Positions 16,741 through 24,414 of a stretch of 64,000 nt of DNA are shown piece by piece (position 1 is the stretch's first letter; each line of letters opens with the position of its first letter). The position numbers were made by a program, and so were the translations under genes. The notes under the pieces are model-generated. The model was given only the letters and a program-made list of their open reading frames with translations. It was not told the DNA's origin and ran no database searches. The DNA comes from an uncultured Alsobacter sp. (GTDB taxonomy: Bacteria > Pseudomonadota > Alphaproteobacteria > Rhizobiales > Beijerinckiaceae), in contig NZ_CAMFHB010000027.1 in NCBI RefSeq assembly GCF_945952055.1, forward strand, positions 1-64,000, written 5' to 3'.

Positions 16741-18761
16741 TCCCGGCGACTTCCGTCGCCCCCGCGCGTGTCGGGGCGGGGCCCCCCGAAGGGCCCCGCC
16801 CTACCCGATACATCGCCGTTTGGGACAGGCCGATCAGAGCGTACCTCGATGAGGCTGCAGCGCGCGTCGTCGCGAAGTCGACGGCGGGCCGGGACGCAGA
16901 CCCCAAGCAAGTGACGGTGCGCGATGCGCTGCTCGGTCGCCCGAAGGACTTTCGAGTGGTTCAGTCCGCACTCGAGCACAGCGCGGAGGTCGCGCTCCGC
17001 GTCGAGAATGTGCGGGTCAGCCAGGTGCCCGGGCTCTTTGGACCCGGTTCTGTCGACGCCTTGATGGAGGCAATCGGGCCCGCAGGCAGGCCTGTGATAG
17101 CAAGGTTTCTGAAGACGCCGGTGTCCGCCATCCGGCCTTCCGGTTCAGGCAATGGCATCTGGCTGTCCGGAGCGCTGGATTGCAGTGGCGACGTTCTGCG
17201 TATCCGTCGGCCGGTGATCTGGCCTTTCCCGCCGCCGGCCGTGGTTCCTCTCTACAACCGCGTGAAGGCATCGGACACGCCGCTGATGCATGCAGCGATG
17301 GTCACTTTGTTGGCCGCGGTCACGAACGAGGCGGACGACCTCCCCCCCGAGCTCCGGCACGGTTTCCTGCCCCGGATCGAGGCGCTGCGCCGCCTGCACC
17401 GGCCACGGTCCCTCGCGGAGGTGGCGGACCCAGCCGCGGTTGAGCGACTGGCGCTGGACGAGCTCGCGGCCCGAATCGTGGCGGCGGGCCCGCGGGTCGT
17501 AGCCCGCGGGCGCTCCACCGTCGGCGACGAGCGGGCCGTCATCGCCATCGTACGGACGCTAGGCTTTGAGTTAACAGACCATCAGGTGAATGCGTTCGCT
17601 GAAATCCGCGCTGACCTCGCCTCCCCCAACCGCATGAAGCGCCTACTGATCGGCGACGTCGGATCCGGCAAGACGGTGGTCGCCTTGCTCGCCATGGCGA
17701 CGGTGGCGGAGGCCGGGCGCCAGGCGGCACTGATGGCGCCGACCGAGATTCTGGCCCGCCAGCACTACGAACGCCTCAAGCCGTTCGCGGCGGCTGCGGG
17801 CCTTCGTGTCGCCCTGCTCACAGGGCGCGAGAAGGGCGAGGCGCGCGAGAGGTTGCTTTCGGCCCTGGCCGACGGCGCCGTCGACATCGCCATCGGCACG
17901 CACACGCTCCTACAAGCCGACGTGACCTTCACCAACCTCGCGCTCGCCGTCGTAGATGAGCAGCACCGCTTCGGCGTGCAAGAGCGCCAAGCTTTGTCGC
18001 AGAAGGGCGATGCTGTCGACCTGCTCGGGATGACAGCGACGCCGATTCCGCGCACGCTCGTCATGGCCACGTTCGGAGATGTGGACGTTTCGGCTCTGCG
18101 TGGGAAACCGCCCAGCCGGCAACCCGTCGACACGTGCGCCATACCTCTCGACCGCATCGACGAGGTCGTCACCGCCTTGGGCCGGGCCGTTGCCGGCGGC
18201 GCCAGGGTGTTCTGGGTGTGCCCGCTGGTGAACGCATCCGGGACGCAGGACGTGGCAGCTGTATCGGACCGGTACGAGGCACTCCGGAAGGTCTTCGGTG
18301 AGAAGGTCGGCCTGCTGCACGGCAAGATGTCGGGCCGCGACAAGGACACCGCCATGGCCGCCTTCGCCCGCGGCGACACCGACATACTGGTCACCACCAC
18401 CGTGATCGAGGTGGGTGTGGACGTGCCCCAGGCGACCGTCATGGTCATCGAGCACGCCGAGCGCTTCGGGCTCGCCCAGCTGCACCAGCTGCGCGGCCGG
18501 GTCGGCCGCGGCAGCGGCAAGTCGACGTGCCTGCTGCTGTTCAAGGCAGGGCTCGGCGAGGTGGCCCGCGCCCGCATCGACACCATGCGGCGCACCGAGG
18601 ACGGTTTCGAGATCGCCGAGGAGGACTTGCGGCTGCGCGGAGAGGGTGACGTGCTGGGCAGCAGCCAGTCTGGCGTCGCTCCCTACGCGTTCTTCGACAT
18701 CCGGGCGCACGCTTACCTGCTTGAGCCGGCGCGGCTGCTCTCACGCGTCCGCAAACCGTAG
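16737..18761 (+). CDS. Divergent RecG-like superfamily 2 helicase
   Basis: The 674-residue protein carries RecG motifs in order: Walker A GDVGSGKT (about 308), TEILARQH, the DEQH box (VVDEQHRFGVQERQ), GMTATPIPRTL, and C-terminal TTTVIEVGVDVP, HQLRGRVGRG and the RecG-type LRLRGEGDVLGSSQSG. RecG remodels forks and R-loops, and some phages and plasmids use it for replication. The N-terminal third, where RecG has its wedge domain, is strongly diverged, and the C-terminus is a little short. The ATG overlaps the stop of the replication gene (ATGA). It is probably a dedicated replication helicase of the element, not the housekeeping RecG. Confidence 0.85.
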   Translation: MIPATSVAPARVGAGPPEGPRPTRYIAVWDRPIRAYLDEAAARVVAKSTAGRDADPKQVTVRDALLGRPKDFRVVQSALEHSAEVALRVENVRVSQVPGLFGPGSVDALMEAIGPAGRPVIARFLKTPVSAIRPSGSGNGIWLSGALDCSGDVLRIRRPVIWPFPPPAVVPLYNRVKASDTPLMHAAMVTLLAAVTNEADDLPPELRHGFLPRIEALRRLHRPRSLAEVADPAAVERLALDELAARIVAAGPRVVARGRSTVGDERAVIAIVRTLGFELTDHQVNAFAEIRADLASPNRMKRLLIGDVGSGKTVVALLAMATVAEAGRQAALMAPTEILARQHYERLKPFAAAAGLRVALLTGREKGEARERLLSALADGAVDIAIGTHTLLQADVTFTNLALAVVDEQHRFGVQERQALSQKGDAVDLLGMTATPIPRTLVMATFGDVDVSALRGKPPSRQPVDTCAIPLDRIDEVVTALGRAVAGGARVFWVCPLVNASGTQDVAAVSDRYEALRKVFGEKVGLLHGKMSGRDKDTAMAAFARGDTDILVTTTVIEVGVDVPQATVMVIEHAERFGLAQLHQLRGRVGRGSGKSTCLLLFKAGLGEVARARIDTMRRTEDGFEIAEEDLRLRGEGDVLGSSQSGVAPYAFFDIRAHAYLLEPARLLSRVRKP

Positions 18762-18932
18762 GTAACGGACCGCCCGGTTGTAACCCTCGTCAGCGGCTTA
18801 GCCCAACAACATGAGCGGTACGCTTGCCGAACCATGAGTGGGTTGAGCGACCGTTGGTTCTGCCTGGTAGGCCATCTCGGTTTCTGCGAGATGCTCGACC
18901 TCGTGTCGGTCCTTCGAGCGCACTGACGGCGA

Positions 18933-19226
18933 TCAGAGATCGAGTTCCCGCTCGAGTCCGGGCGGGCGGGCGCCTTCCAGCATCATGTTGATGGCGATCA
19001 CCGCGGCCGGTGGTGGCGACCTCTTTCCATGCTCCCATCGAGAGGTGGCCGCCTGCGCCCTGGTTGGCGCGTAGCCGAGCACCCGTGAGAACTCCGTGTG
19101 CTTCAATGCGCGACCCATACCCCACAGCTTACCCAGGGCGAAGCGGGCCGCCCTCACGTCCTCAGGCGTCATGGTGACCTGGATGTGGGCGGGCTCGGGA
19201 GGCGGTGGCTTCACCATCCTGACCAT
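18933..19226 (-). CDS. XRE-like helix-turn-helix regulator
   Basis: This small protein (97 residues from 19226; ATGs at 19217 and 19172 are also possible) has a helix-turn-helix of the XRE kind: TPEDVRAARFALGKLWGMG, then TEFSRVLGYAPTRAQAATSRWE, followed by GKRSPPPAAVIAINMMLEG. The arrangement (helix, recognition helix near SRWEHGKR, trailing helix with PPPAAV) resembles antitoxin-like and phage-type repressors. No toxin gene is adjacent. It faces the RecG-like gene tail to tail. Repeats with core GGGACCCA lie directly upstream and are candidate operators. Confidence 0.75.
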   Translation of the reverse strand: MVRMVKPPPPEPAHIQVTMTPEDVRAARFALGKLWGMGRALKHTEFSRVLGYAPTRAQAATSRWEHGKRSPPPAAVIAINMMLEGARPPGLERELDL

Positions 19227-19238
19227 AGCCTACCACCG

Positions 19239-19429
19239 CTTGCAGAAATGGGACCCAGCGCGCCAGCTGGGGCCCCTGCCAGGCCCGCGCGACTTCGTGT
19301 GCACAGCCTGAAAGTGGGCCCCGACTTGCAGATGGGACCCAACGCACGGCCGGATGGGACCCGAGGGAGGGGGTATGTTGATTTATTTCCCGAGGAACGG
19401 GACTCCGGCCCGACTTGGATCGGGACCCA
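19239..19429. repeat. Four GGGACCCA-core repeats upstream of the HTH gene
   Basis: Related copies lie at 19239-19257 (CTTGCAGAAATGGGACCCA), 19325-19341 (CTTGCAGATGGGACCCA), 19352-19363 (core only, GGATGGGACCCG) and 19414-19429 (CTTGGATCGGGACCCA). They fill the gap between two divergent-type DNA-binding genes. They may be operators for the HTH protein or a partition site for the ribbon-helix-helix protein. Confidence 0.6.
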
Positions 19430-19503
19430 AGGGACACAGTACCGCTCGCTGGAGGGTGGTCGGCGCGAGGGGGCCCCGCGCCGCCGCTGCCGCGAGGGTG
19501 TGC

Positions 19504-19719
19504 TCACGGCTTGCGCGTCCGTCGGCTGAGAGCAGCTTCGACGAGTGCTCGGATCGCTTCGGGGCGTGACGGGCGGGGTTCGGGATGTTCGGCGATCCAC
19601 GCGTCGAGGTCGGCGAGTTGGGGCGGATGGAGGCGGACGAGGACGCCCTCACCTCGGCCCGTTGTTGGGGGACGACCGCGCCCGCGCTTTTTTGGGATAT
19701 CCTGAATTGACGTGTCCAT
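19504..19719 (-). CDS. Ribbon-helix-helix DNA-binding protein
   Basis: The 71-residue protein has a basic arm (KKRGRGRPPTTGRG) followed by a ribbon-helix-helix core: VLVRLHPPQLADLDAWIAEH (beta strand and first helix) and SRPEAIRALVEAALSRR (second helix). This fold occurs in CopG-type repressors and ParG-like partition factors on mobile elements. A 13-bp inverted repeat spans its start codon, which suggests autoregulation. No ParA-type ATPase gene is seen in the element, so a repressor role is more likely than a classical partition role. Confidence 0.8.
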   Translation of the reverse strand: MDTSIQDIPKKRGRGRPPTTGRGEGVLVRLHPPQLADLDAWIAEHPEPRPSRPEAIRALVEAALSRRTRKP

Positions 19720-19733
19720 GAATTCGGGATATC
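19696..19733. promoter_or_regulatory. Inverted repeat over the start of the ribbon-helix-helix gene
   Basis: GATATCCTGAATT (19696-19708) pairs with AATTCGGGATATC (19721-19733) with one mismatch around a 12-base centre that contains the start codon (ATG complement at 19717-19719). Binding of the encoded protein here would block both transcription start and translation. Half of the site is coding sequence. Confidence 0.6.
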
Positions 19734-19807
19734 ACATAATTGTCGGGCCGCAAAGGCGCTGTCACGCCCTGCGGCCCTGGACGCAACCGAACGGAAGGAG
19801 TTCGATC

Positions 19808-20023
19808 ATGTCGTACGCAGAGATTACCACCGCCTCCGCTCCCGCGCAGCTCTCCGACGCCGCCCGGACCGTGCTCACCCAGCTGAGCCCGTTGCCTAGT
19901 GAAGTCGAGGCGGAGCTGTCGATGACAGTCCTGCGCGTCTCGCACTCGTCCGGCATAGCCGAGGAGAGCATCGCGCGGCTGATGATCGCCATGGCCCGCA
20001 ACATCGCGCCCGCCAAGAACTGA
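19808..20023 (+). CDS. Small element protein of unknown function
   Basis: This 71-residue protein starts at an ATG preceded by AAGGAG eight bases upstream. It is predicted to be two or three helices (AARTVLTQLSPLPSEVEAEL, then GIAEESIARLMIAMARNI) and has no membrane segment. I do not recognise the family. It stands alone, divergent from the ribbon-helix-helix gene, and is followed by two hairpins that could end its transcript. Confidence 0.65.
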   Translation: MSYAEITTASAPAQLSDAARTVLTQLSPLPSEVEAELSMTVLRVSHSSGIAEESIARLMIAMARNIAPAKN

Positions 20024-20068
20024 CCCATCGTCCTCACGCCAACCAAGGATTTCCACCGCGATCGCCGG

Positions 20069-20092
20069 CAGGGCCGCCCGAGGGTGGCCCTG
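20069..20092 (+). terminator. Possible terminator hairpin
   Basis: CAGGGCC (20069-20075) pairs with GGCCCTG (20086-20092) around a 10-base loop and is followed by TTCGTTT. It lies 46 bases after the stop of the small gene at 19808-20023. Confidence 0.55.
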
Positions 20093-20214
20093 TTCGTTTG
20101 GCCCGCGGTCGCTGCAACAGTTCGGCAACCGTCTCGCGCTACGGTCTCGGATGGATTGAGGCGCTGCGATCATTCCTCGAGCACTTTTCGCTCGAGCCGC
20201 AGCGTGATTGGCCT

Positions 20215-20245
20215 AGCGCCCGCCTGATGTGTTCAGGCGGGCGCT
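20215..20245. terminator. Strong bidirectional-type terminator hairpin
   Basis: A perfect 13-bp stem (AGCGCCCGCCTGA at 20215-20227 with TCAGGCGGGCGCT at 20233-20245) closes a five-base loop and is followed by TGTCGTT. It sits between convergent genes and could end transcripts from both sides. The remaining sequence between 20093 and 20288 holds no supported gene; a smaller TCGAGC/GCTCGA hairpin lies near 20178-20196. Confidence 0.75.
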
Positions 20246-20288
20246 TGTCGTTCCAATCAGCAATTTGCCGTCGCACATCCGATCGAGG

Positions 20289-20789
20289 CTAGAGGCATGT
20301 CGCTTGGGTGCTCTCAACTGCCCCCGCCCAGTCTGGCCCCAACTCGGCGCGCGCAGATAGTGCGTTCGCCCCTGACGGATCGCCGTCCTTGAACATTCGC
20401 ACCATCAACCCCTGGTTGTGCGAGCCCATGACAATTGGGTCGCCTCCCTGAAAGACCGTCCGCGACTGACCTGTCGCGTAAACCTGGTTGCCAAACGAGG
20501 TGGCTGTCGCCGACCCCGTGGACGACGCAACCACAGGGGTCGTTCCCACCACTGACCGGCTCGTTGAGGAGGCTGCGTCGATGATCAGGAACCTGTCGTA
20601 GCCCCGCCTGATGGTCTCGACTGCTGCCTGCCGGAAAGCGACCTTCTGTGCGCCTTCGGGACCGCAGGCCAGCGCGGCTCGAGAACGGATTTGGACCGTG
20701 TCGGCTGCGATGGGCATGACCGACGTTCGAGCGCATGCGCCAATACCGATTGCGGAGACAAGCGCCGCCGTGAGCTTCAAGTGCAGCAT
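20289..20789 (-). CDS. Small lipoprotein (CC0125/CC1285-like)
   Basis: The 166-residue protein begins with a lipoprotein signal (KLTAALVSAIGIGACARTS) in which the cysteine follows IGA, so it is probably lipid-anchored and periplasmic. The body has the segment AVETIRRGYDRFLIIDAASS, typical of small alphaproteobacterial lipoproteins of the CC0125/CC1285 type, then a Gly/Ser/Thr-rich middle and the ending FKDGDPSGANALSARAELG. No function is known for this group. It follows the integrase by about 100 bases on the same strand and is a typical lysogenic-conversion-type cargo gene. Confidence 0.7.
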   Translation of the reverse strand: MLHLKLTAALVSAIGIGACARTSVMPIAADTVQIRSRAALACGPEGAQKVAFRQAAVETIRRGYDRFLIIDAASSTSRSVVGTTPVVASSTGSATATSFGNQVYATGQSRTVFQGGDPIVMGSHNQGLMVRMFKDGDPSGANALSARAELGPDWAGAVESTQATCL

Positions 20790-20892
20790 TTTCAGATCCT
20801 GTGGGTTTGCCGTCGGGTCCTTGCACGGTGAGCCGGGTGTGCACATCCCGTCGGATTCAGGGTTGGCGGCCAAGGGGCAACCGCGACCTACC

Positions 20893-22227
20893 TCAAGTCT
20901 TCTTGCGCGGCCTGCTGATCGCGGTGACGGAAGCTGGCGACGTTGTGAGGGGGACAACGGCCATCGCGGCGAGCTCGCCGAGAGCGTCTACGATGTACGC
21001 CGCGTAGTGCGCCTCGATCATCGCGGATGACGTGTCGTGGAGCGCGGCGACCAGGCGGACCGGAAGGCCGGCGCGCAAGCCGCGTACAATTGACGAGTGG
21101 CGTAGCGCATAGGGAACGGTGTCAGTTGGCAGGCCCGCTTTCTTGATGATCTCGGCCCACGGTCTTGTCAGCTCACTCGCGTTGACCCAAGGGCCACGTC
21201 GATCGCGCTCCCACGTTGCCCCTTTGACCTGGATGCTCCGCCAACGCTCCAGCAGCGGCGCCGGCCCCTTTCGGCCGGCCGTGGCAGGCCGCAAAGCCTC
21301 AATGACATCCTCGCCTACGCGCACCGCGATTGTGCCCGTGCGCTTGGTGCCACGCCCCTTCTTCGATGTGGGCACCATCAACCTTTTCTCGGCCGCCTGC
21401 ACATCGCTCACGAACATTCCAGCGACCTGCGAGAACCGGGCACCAGTGGCGGCGAGCACGAGCACCAGACGGGCGAGGTCGCCTTCGAAGCCGCGCGCCT
21501 CATCGATCTCCCACGCGGCCGTGATGATCCGTCGAACATCGGCGTCCGGCAGGATCTGCTTCCGAGCCTCTGAGCGCGCCGGCGCGTCGGTGGAGAGACC
21601 ATGTCGGATGACGCCGGCAAGCTCAGGCGGCATCCGTGACCGGTGCGTCCTGGCCGCGGTGTTCAGGGCTGCCTTGAAGTCATTCACCAGACGGCGAACC
21701 GACGAGGCCGCCAGCGAGGCAGGGAGCGCATTGCGCCACGCCTGCAGCGCTTCTTCGTCCAGCCTATGCAGGGGAACGTCTGCCAGCACCGTCGAGAGCA
21801 CGTAGAGGGCAAGCCGCGACCGGGCGTCACGCTTCAATCCCTTCTCGCCTCGCTGCGCCCGTTCTCTGGCCTCCCTGACATCGCAGTAAGCCTCGATGGC
21901 CGAACGCACGCTTACGGGCGGTCCTGCCGTTTCCGCACGCACATCTGCACGGACCTGAGATACGTGAGTTCGAGCGGCCGCAGATGCTTGGGCGAAGTCC
22001 AATGTCTCGACACCATCGGCGTCGAAGACGTCATCCGCCTTGGCCAGGGTAGCCTGGCGATAGGCTTGGGCACCGACATACCAGCGGACCAACCAGCGCC
22101 CGCCACGCGGGGCTTTGCGATAGCCGAGATGGGTGTCAGGGTCGATGGATCGCCAGTGCGTCCCTTCGGACAGCTTGGCGCGAGCGGACCTGGTGGTCAG
22201 AGGCGCTTCCTTGAGGACGTTGGCCAT
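20893..22227 (-). CDS. int: Tyrosine-type integrase of the element
   Basis: This 444-residue recombinase should insert and excise the element at tRNA-Glu. The N-terminal arm-binding region (HLGYRKAPRGGRWLVRWY) is followed by a SAM-like core-binding domain and a catalytic domain with ATGARFSQ (box I Arg), a basic stretch STSKKGRGTKRTG for the beta-turn Lys, ALRHSSIVRGL (HxxR), ALHDTS (second His) and EAHYAAY (Tyr nucleophile). All expected catalytic residues are visible. The ATG at 22227 is preferred over the first ATG at 22314, because the upstream 29 residues overlap the arm-type repeat at 22245-22275. It lies next to the right attachment site, as usual. Confidence 0.92.
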   Translation of the reverse strand: MANVLKEAPLTTRSARAKLSEGTHWRSIDPDTHLGYRKAPRGGRWLVRWYVGAQAYRQATLAKADDVFDADGVETLDFAQASAAARTHVSQVRADVRAETAGPPVSVRSAIEAYCDVREARERAQRGEKGLKRDARSRLALYVLSTVLADVPLHRLDEEALQAWRNALPASLAASSVRRLVNDFKAALNTAARTHRSRMPPELAGVIRHGLSTDAPARSEARKQILPDADVRRIITAAWEIDEARGFEGDLARLVLVLAATGARFSQVAGMFVSDVQAAEKRLMVPTSKKGRGTKRTGTIAVRVGEDVIEALRPATAGRKGPAPLLERWRSIQVKGATWERDRRGPWVNASELTRPWAEIIKKAGLPTDTVPYALRHSSIVRGLRAGLPVRLVAALHDTSSAMIEAHYAAYIVDALGELAAMAVVPLTTSPASVTAISRPRKKT

Positions 22228-22244
22228 GAGCGCCATCCAGCTCG

Positions 22245-22275
22245 TCAAATATCTATCAAATATACCTCGCTGTAC
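22245..22275 (+). repeat. Right subterminal repeat, probable integrase arm site
   Basis: It is the partner of 778-808 in the same orientation: TCAAATATC, TA, TCAAATATAC, CT, CGCTGTAC, with 27 of 31 identities. It lies 18 bases upstream of the chosen integrase start and 92 bases from the attachment core, so it may also control integrase expression. Confidence 0.7.
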
Positions 22276-22367
22276 GCCGATGGACAAGGCTAGCTGTGAA
22301 ACGCTGTAAACCATTGATATTTCGACACTCCGCAGGATGGAATAAGACCGCCTATACCCATATTTTC

Positions 22368-22415
22368 CGCCCTCTCACGGCGAAAACTGGGGTTCGATTC
22401 CCCATGGGAGCGCCA
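22368..22415 (+). other. attR: Right attachment site (tRNA-Glu 3' copy)
   Basis: This is the second copy of the 48-bp tRNA-Glu end. The 5' half of the tRNA is missing here (the upstream bases CCTATACCCATATTTTC do not form the D arm), so this copy is not a tRNA gene. It marks the right end of the first element and is also the natural left end for anything inserted beyond it. Confidence 0.92.
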
Positions 22416-22501
22416 TTCCTTGCCCCCGCCTCTCGGCAAGGATCGGTAAACCGCTAGAGTCTTTGATTCTTTCACGAATTCCGGCCCAGAATCCTTACTC
22501 C

Positions 22502-22534
22502 GGTGTGAGACCGGTGTGAGACATCGCGTGAGAC
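22502..22534 (+). repeat. Three 11-bp tandem repeats before the second recombinase
   Basis: The sequence reads GGTGTGAGACC, GGTGTGAGACA, TCGCGTGAGAC, so the core GTGAGAC recurs every 11 bases. This helical-turn spacing, between the tRNA-derived site and a recombinase gene, fits recombinase arm sites or an autoregulatory operator of that gene. Confidence 0.6.
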
Positions 22535-22550
22535 CGGGACTCTAAAACTC

Positions 22551-24263
22551 ATGTCTGTCGCCAACCATCTCATCCTTCGCGGTGGGGTATATCATTACCA
22601 CCGGCGCGTGCCTCTGGATCTCGTAAAGGCGTTCGGGAAGAAACTCGTCCGCCAATCCTTGCAGACCTCCGACAAGCGGACGGCGCGCGAGCTCGCGGTC
22701 GCGCTGGACAGGCAGGTCGATTCCGAATTCGAGCGGCTGCGATTGCGGGGAGGTCGGGCGAGCGAGAACGGCAGCGTCGCCTCGGTGCTCACCATCCATT
22801 GGACCTGGTCCGATTGGAAAGCGGTCGTCGAGTGGTTCGAACGAACCTTGGCCGAGGAAGATTGGCAGGAGCGCCTCAAGAACCTTCCTGGCTCCGCACT
22901 CGGCCCCGAAAGGGATCCTGCACACATTCCTTGGCGCGAAGATGCGGCTGTTCGGAGACACCTCGATCGGGCACGCTTGCTGAACTCCATCACGGTCGAG
23001 GGCTACATAGCCACCGAGAGGAACTACGTGCAGGCCTATGTTGGTCGGCTCGGAGTTCAACTGACGAGCGCCACCCCGTCTTTCACACGTTTCATGGCTG
23101 AATGCCTCGCCGCAGAGCTCCGGTACCTCAAGCTGTTCAAGGATCGCGAAGGACGGAAGGGCGGTTTCGGAAATCACCACCCGGATGACGTGGACGGTCC
23201 TTGGCGGATCGACAGGCCTGCCGCGGCCAGTTCGCCGAGCCTGCCGGCGCCGGTGGGCAGTCCGCTGAACCTCACCTGGGACGATGCAATGCAGGCCTGG
23301 ACCCAGGAGCGCACGAAGACGAAGCGCGCAATCCATAAGAACTACCTGACGGAGATGCGGGCCGCGATCGCACAGTTCAAGGACCACTCCGGAATTTTAG
23401 ATCTGGGGCATGTGACGCGCGAGGCGGTCATCGCCTTTCGTGCGCACCTCGATGCGGGTCATCTGCAGCGACCTTCCATCAATAAGAAAATTTTGATCCT
23501 CAGCAGTCTGCTCGGGGCGGCGAGCCTCATCAACGCGCGCGTGCCCAACATCGGAGACGGACTTCTCCTGACCGTAGCCACGGCAGAGAGCACGCGACAC
23601 CCCTACACGCACGAGCACCTCGATCGCATCTTCGCCCACCCGATCTTCACCGAGCGAAAGTTCATCACCTCCGCGAAGGCAGGACAGGAAATCCAGTTCT
23701 GGTTTCCTCTCATTGCGTGCTGCCACGGCATGATCCCGACGGAGATCGCGCAGCTTGGACCCGACACGGTGATCCCGCATCCGGAGGACGCCGACATCCT
23801 CTGCTTCGAGGTCACGAACGCCAACGGGCGAACGATGAAGACGCTGGCACGCAAGCGTTGGATGCCAATCAGGAAGGACTTGATTGGCCTGGGGCTTCTC
23901 GATCTCGTCAGTAAAGCCAAGGCAAAAAGCCGACGGTTCCTTTGGTCCGCCATGGAAAGTGACGCCGATCTGGACCGCGTTTGCGGGAACTTCTCCTCGT
24001 TCTGGTCGAGCTTCCAATCGGACGAAATCGGCCTTGAGGACGAAGTGACGTTCTACTCCTTCCGGCACTTCTTCCAGGATCAGATCGGCAGGCTCACGGC
24101 ATCGCAGGATCTCAAGAAGATGCTCATGGGACACGCTGAGTCCGGAATGACGGGTGTCTACGGAGAGAAGCGCCGTGCACGTGTCGTTCCGATCCGTGAG
24201 CTCGACGACATGATCCAGAGGATGGAGTGGCCGTTCCTGTCGCGCTTGGTTTCACGTCCGTGA
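22551..24263 (+). CDS. Second tyrosine recombinase (DUF6538-type), box I arginine missing
   Basis: The 570-residue protein begins with a DUF6538-like segment (NHLILRGGVYHYHRRVPLDL), then a core-binding domain (about 240-340: WTQERTKTKRAIHKNYLTEM) and a C-terminal catalytic domain. There, SFRHFF supplies the box II Arg, LMGHAESG the His, and TGVYGE the Tyr nucleophile. In box I the family pattern GMRxxEIxQL reads GMIPTEIAQL, so the catalytic Arg is replaced by Ile; the first box II His position is Tyr, which is tolerated in some members. It begins 135 bases after the attachment copy and points away from it, the usual place for an island integrase. It may be inactive. Confidence 0.85.
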   Translation: MSVANHLILRGGVYHYHRRVPLDLVKAFGKKLVRQSLQTSDKRTARELAVALDRQVDSEFERLRLRGGRASENGSVASVLTIHWTWSDWKAVVEWFERTLAEEDWQERLKNLPGSALGPERDPAHIPWREDAAVRRHLDRARLLNSITVEGYIATERNYVQAYVGRLGVQLTSATPSFTRFMAECLAAELRYLKLFKDREGRKGGFGNHHPDDVDGPWRIDRPAAASSPSLPAPVGSPLNLTWDDAMQAWTQERTKTKRAIHKNYLTEMRAAIAQFKDHSGILDLGHVTREAVIAFRAHLDAGHLQRPSINKKILILSSLLGAASLINARVPNIGDGLLLTVATAESTRHPYTHEHLDRIFAHPIFTERKFITSAKAGQEIQFWFPLIACCHGMIPTEIAQLGPDTVIPHPEDADILCFEVTNANGRTMKTLARKRWMPIRKDLIGLGLLDLVSKAKAKSRRFLWSAMESDADLDRVCGNFSSFWSSFQSDEIGLEDEVTFYSFRHFFQDQIGRLTASQDLKKMLMGHAESGMTGVYGEKRRARVVPIRELDDMIQRMEWPFLSRLVSRP

Positions 24264-24414
24264 GGTTCTCAAATGCGCCATGAGCGGACTCCAACCCCTC
24301 ACCGGAAAGCTGACGTTCGACGGGGTCTCGTCTGCTCCGAGGGTAGGTGGACTGAGGCCCGGCTTAATCTTCGCCACTCTGGTTTCGCCACCTCACAGGG
24401 GTCTGCCTTCCGTC

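Larger units (their letters stand above)
692..22415. mobile_element. Integrative element in tRNA-Glu carrying a giant polyvalent protein gene
   Basis: The element is bounded by the 48-bp direct repeat and has a period of 21,676 bases between the two copies. Its integrase lies at the right end, with transcription pointing inward and left. It carries AlpA-like, replication, RecG-like, HTH and ribbon-helix-helix genes, a lipoprotein gene, RhuM and an 11.8-kb gene that takes up more than half of its length. No capsid, portal, terminase, tail, relaxase or type IV secretion gene is visible. It is therefore neither a complete prophage nor a self-transmissible ICE. It may be a satellite, an integrative plasmid moved by a helper, or a reduced phage-plasmid. 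Confidence 0.9.

Noticed and set aside
18933-19719. A toxin-antitoxin pair
   Set aside because: Both small genes encode DNA-binding proteins; no toxin-like partner is adjacent to either.
22368-22415. A second tRNA-Glu gene
   Set aside because: Only the 3' half is present; the sequence upstream cannot form the acceptor or D arm.
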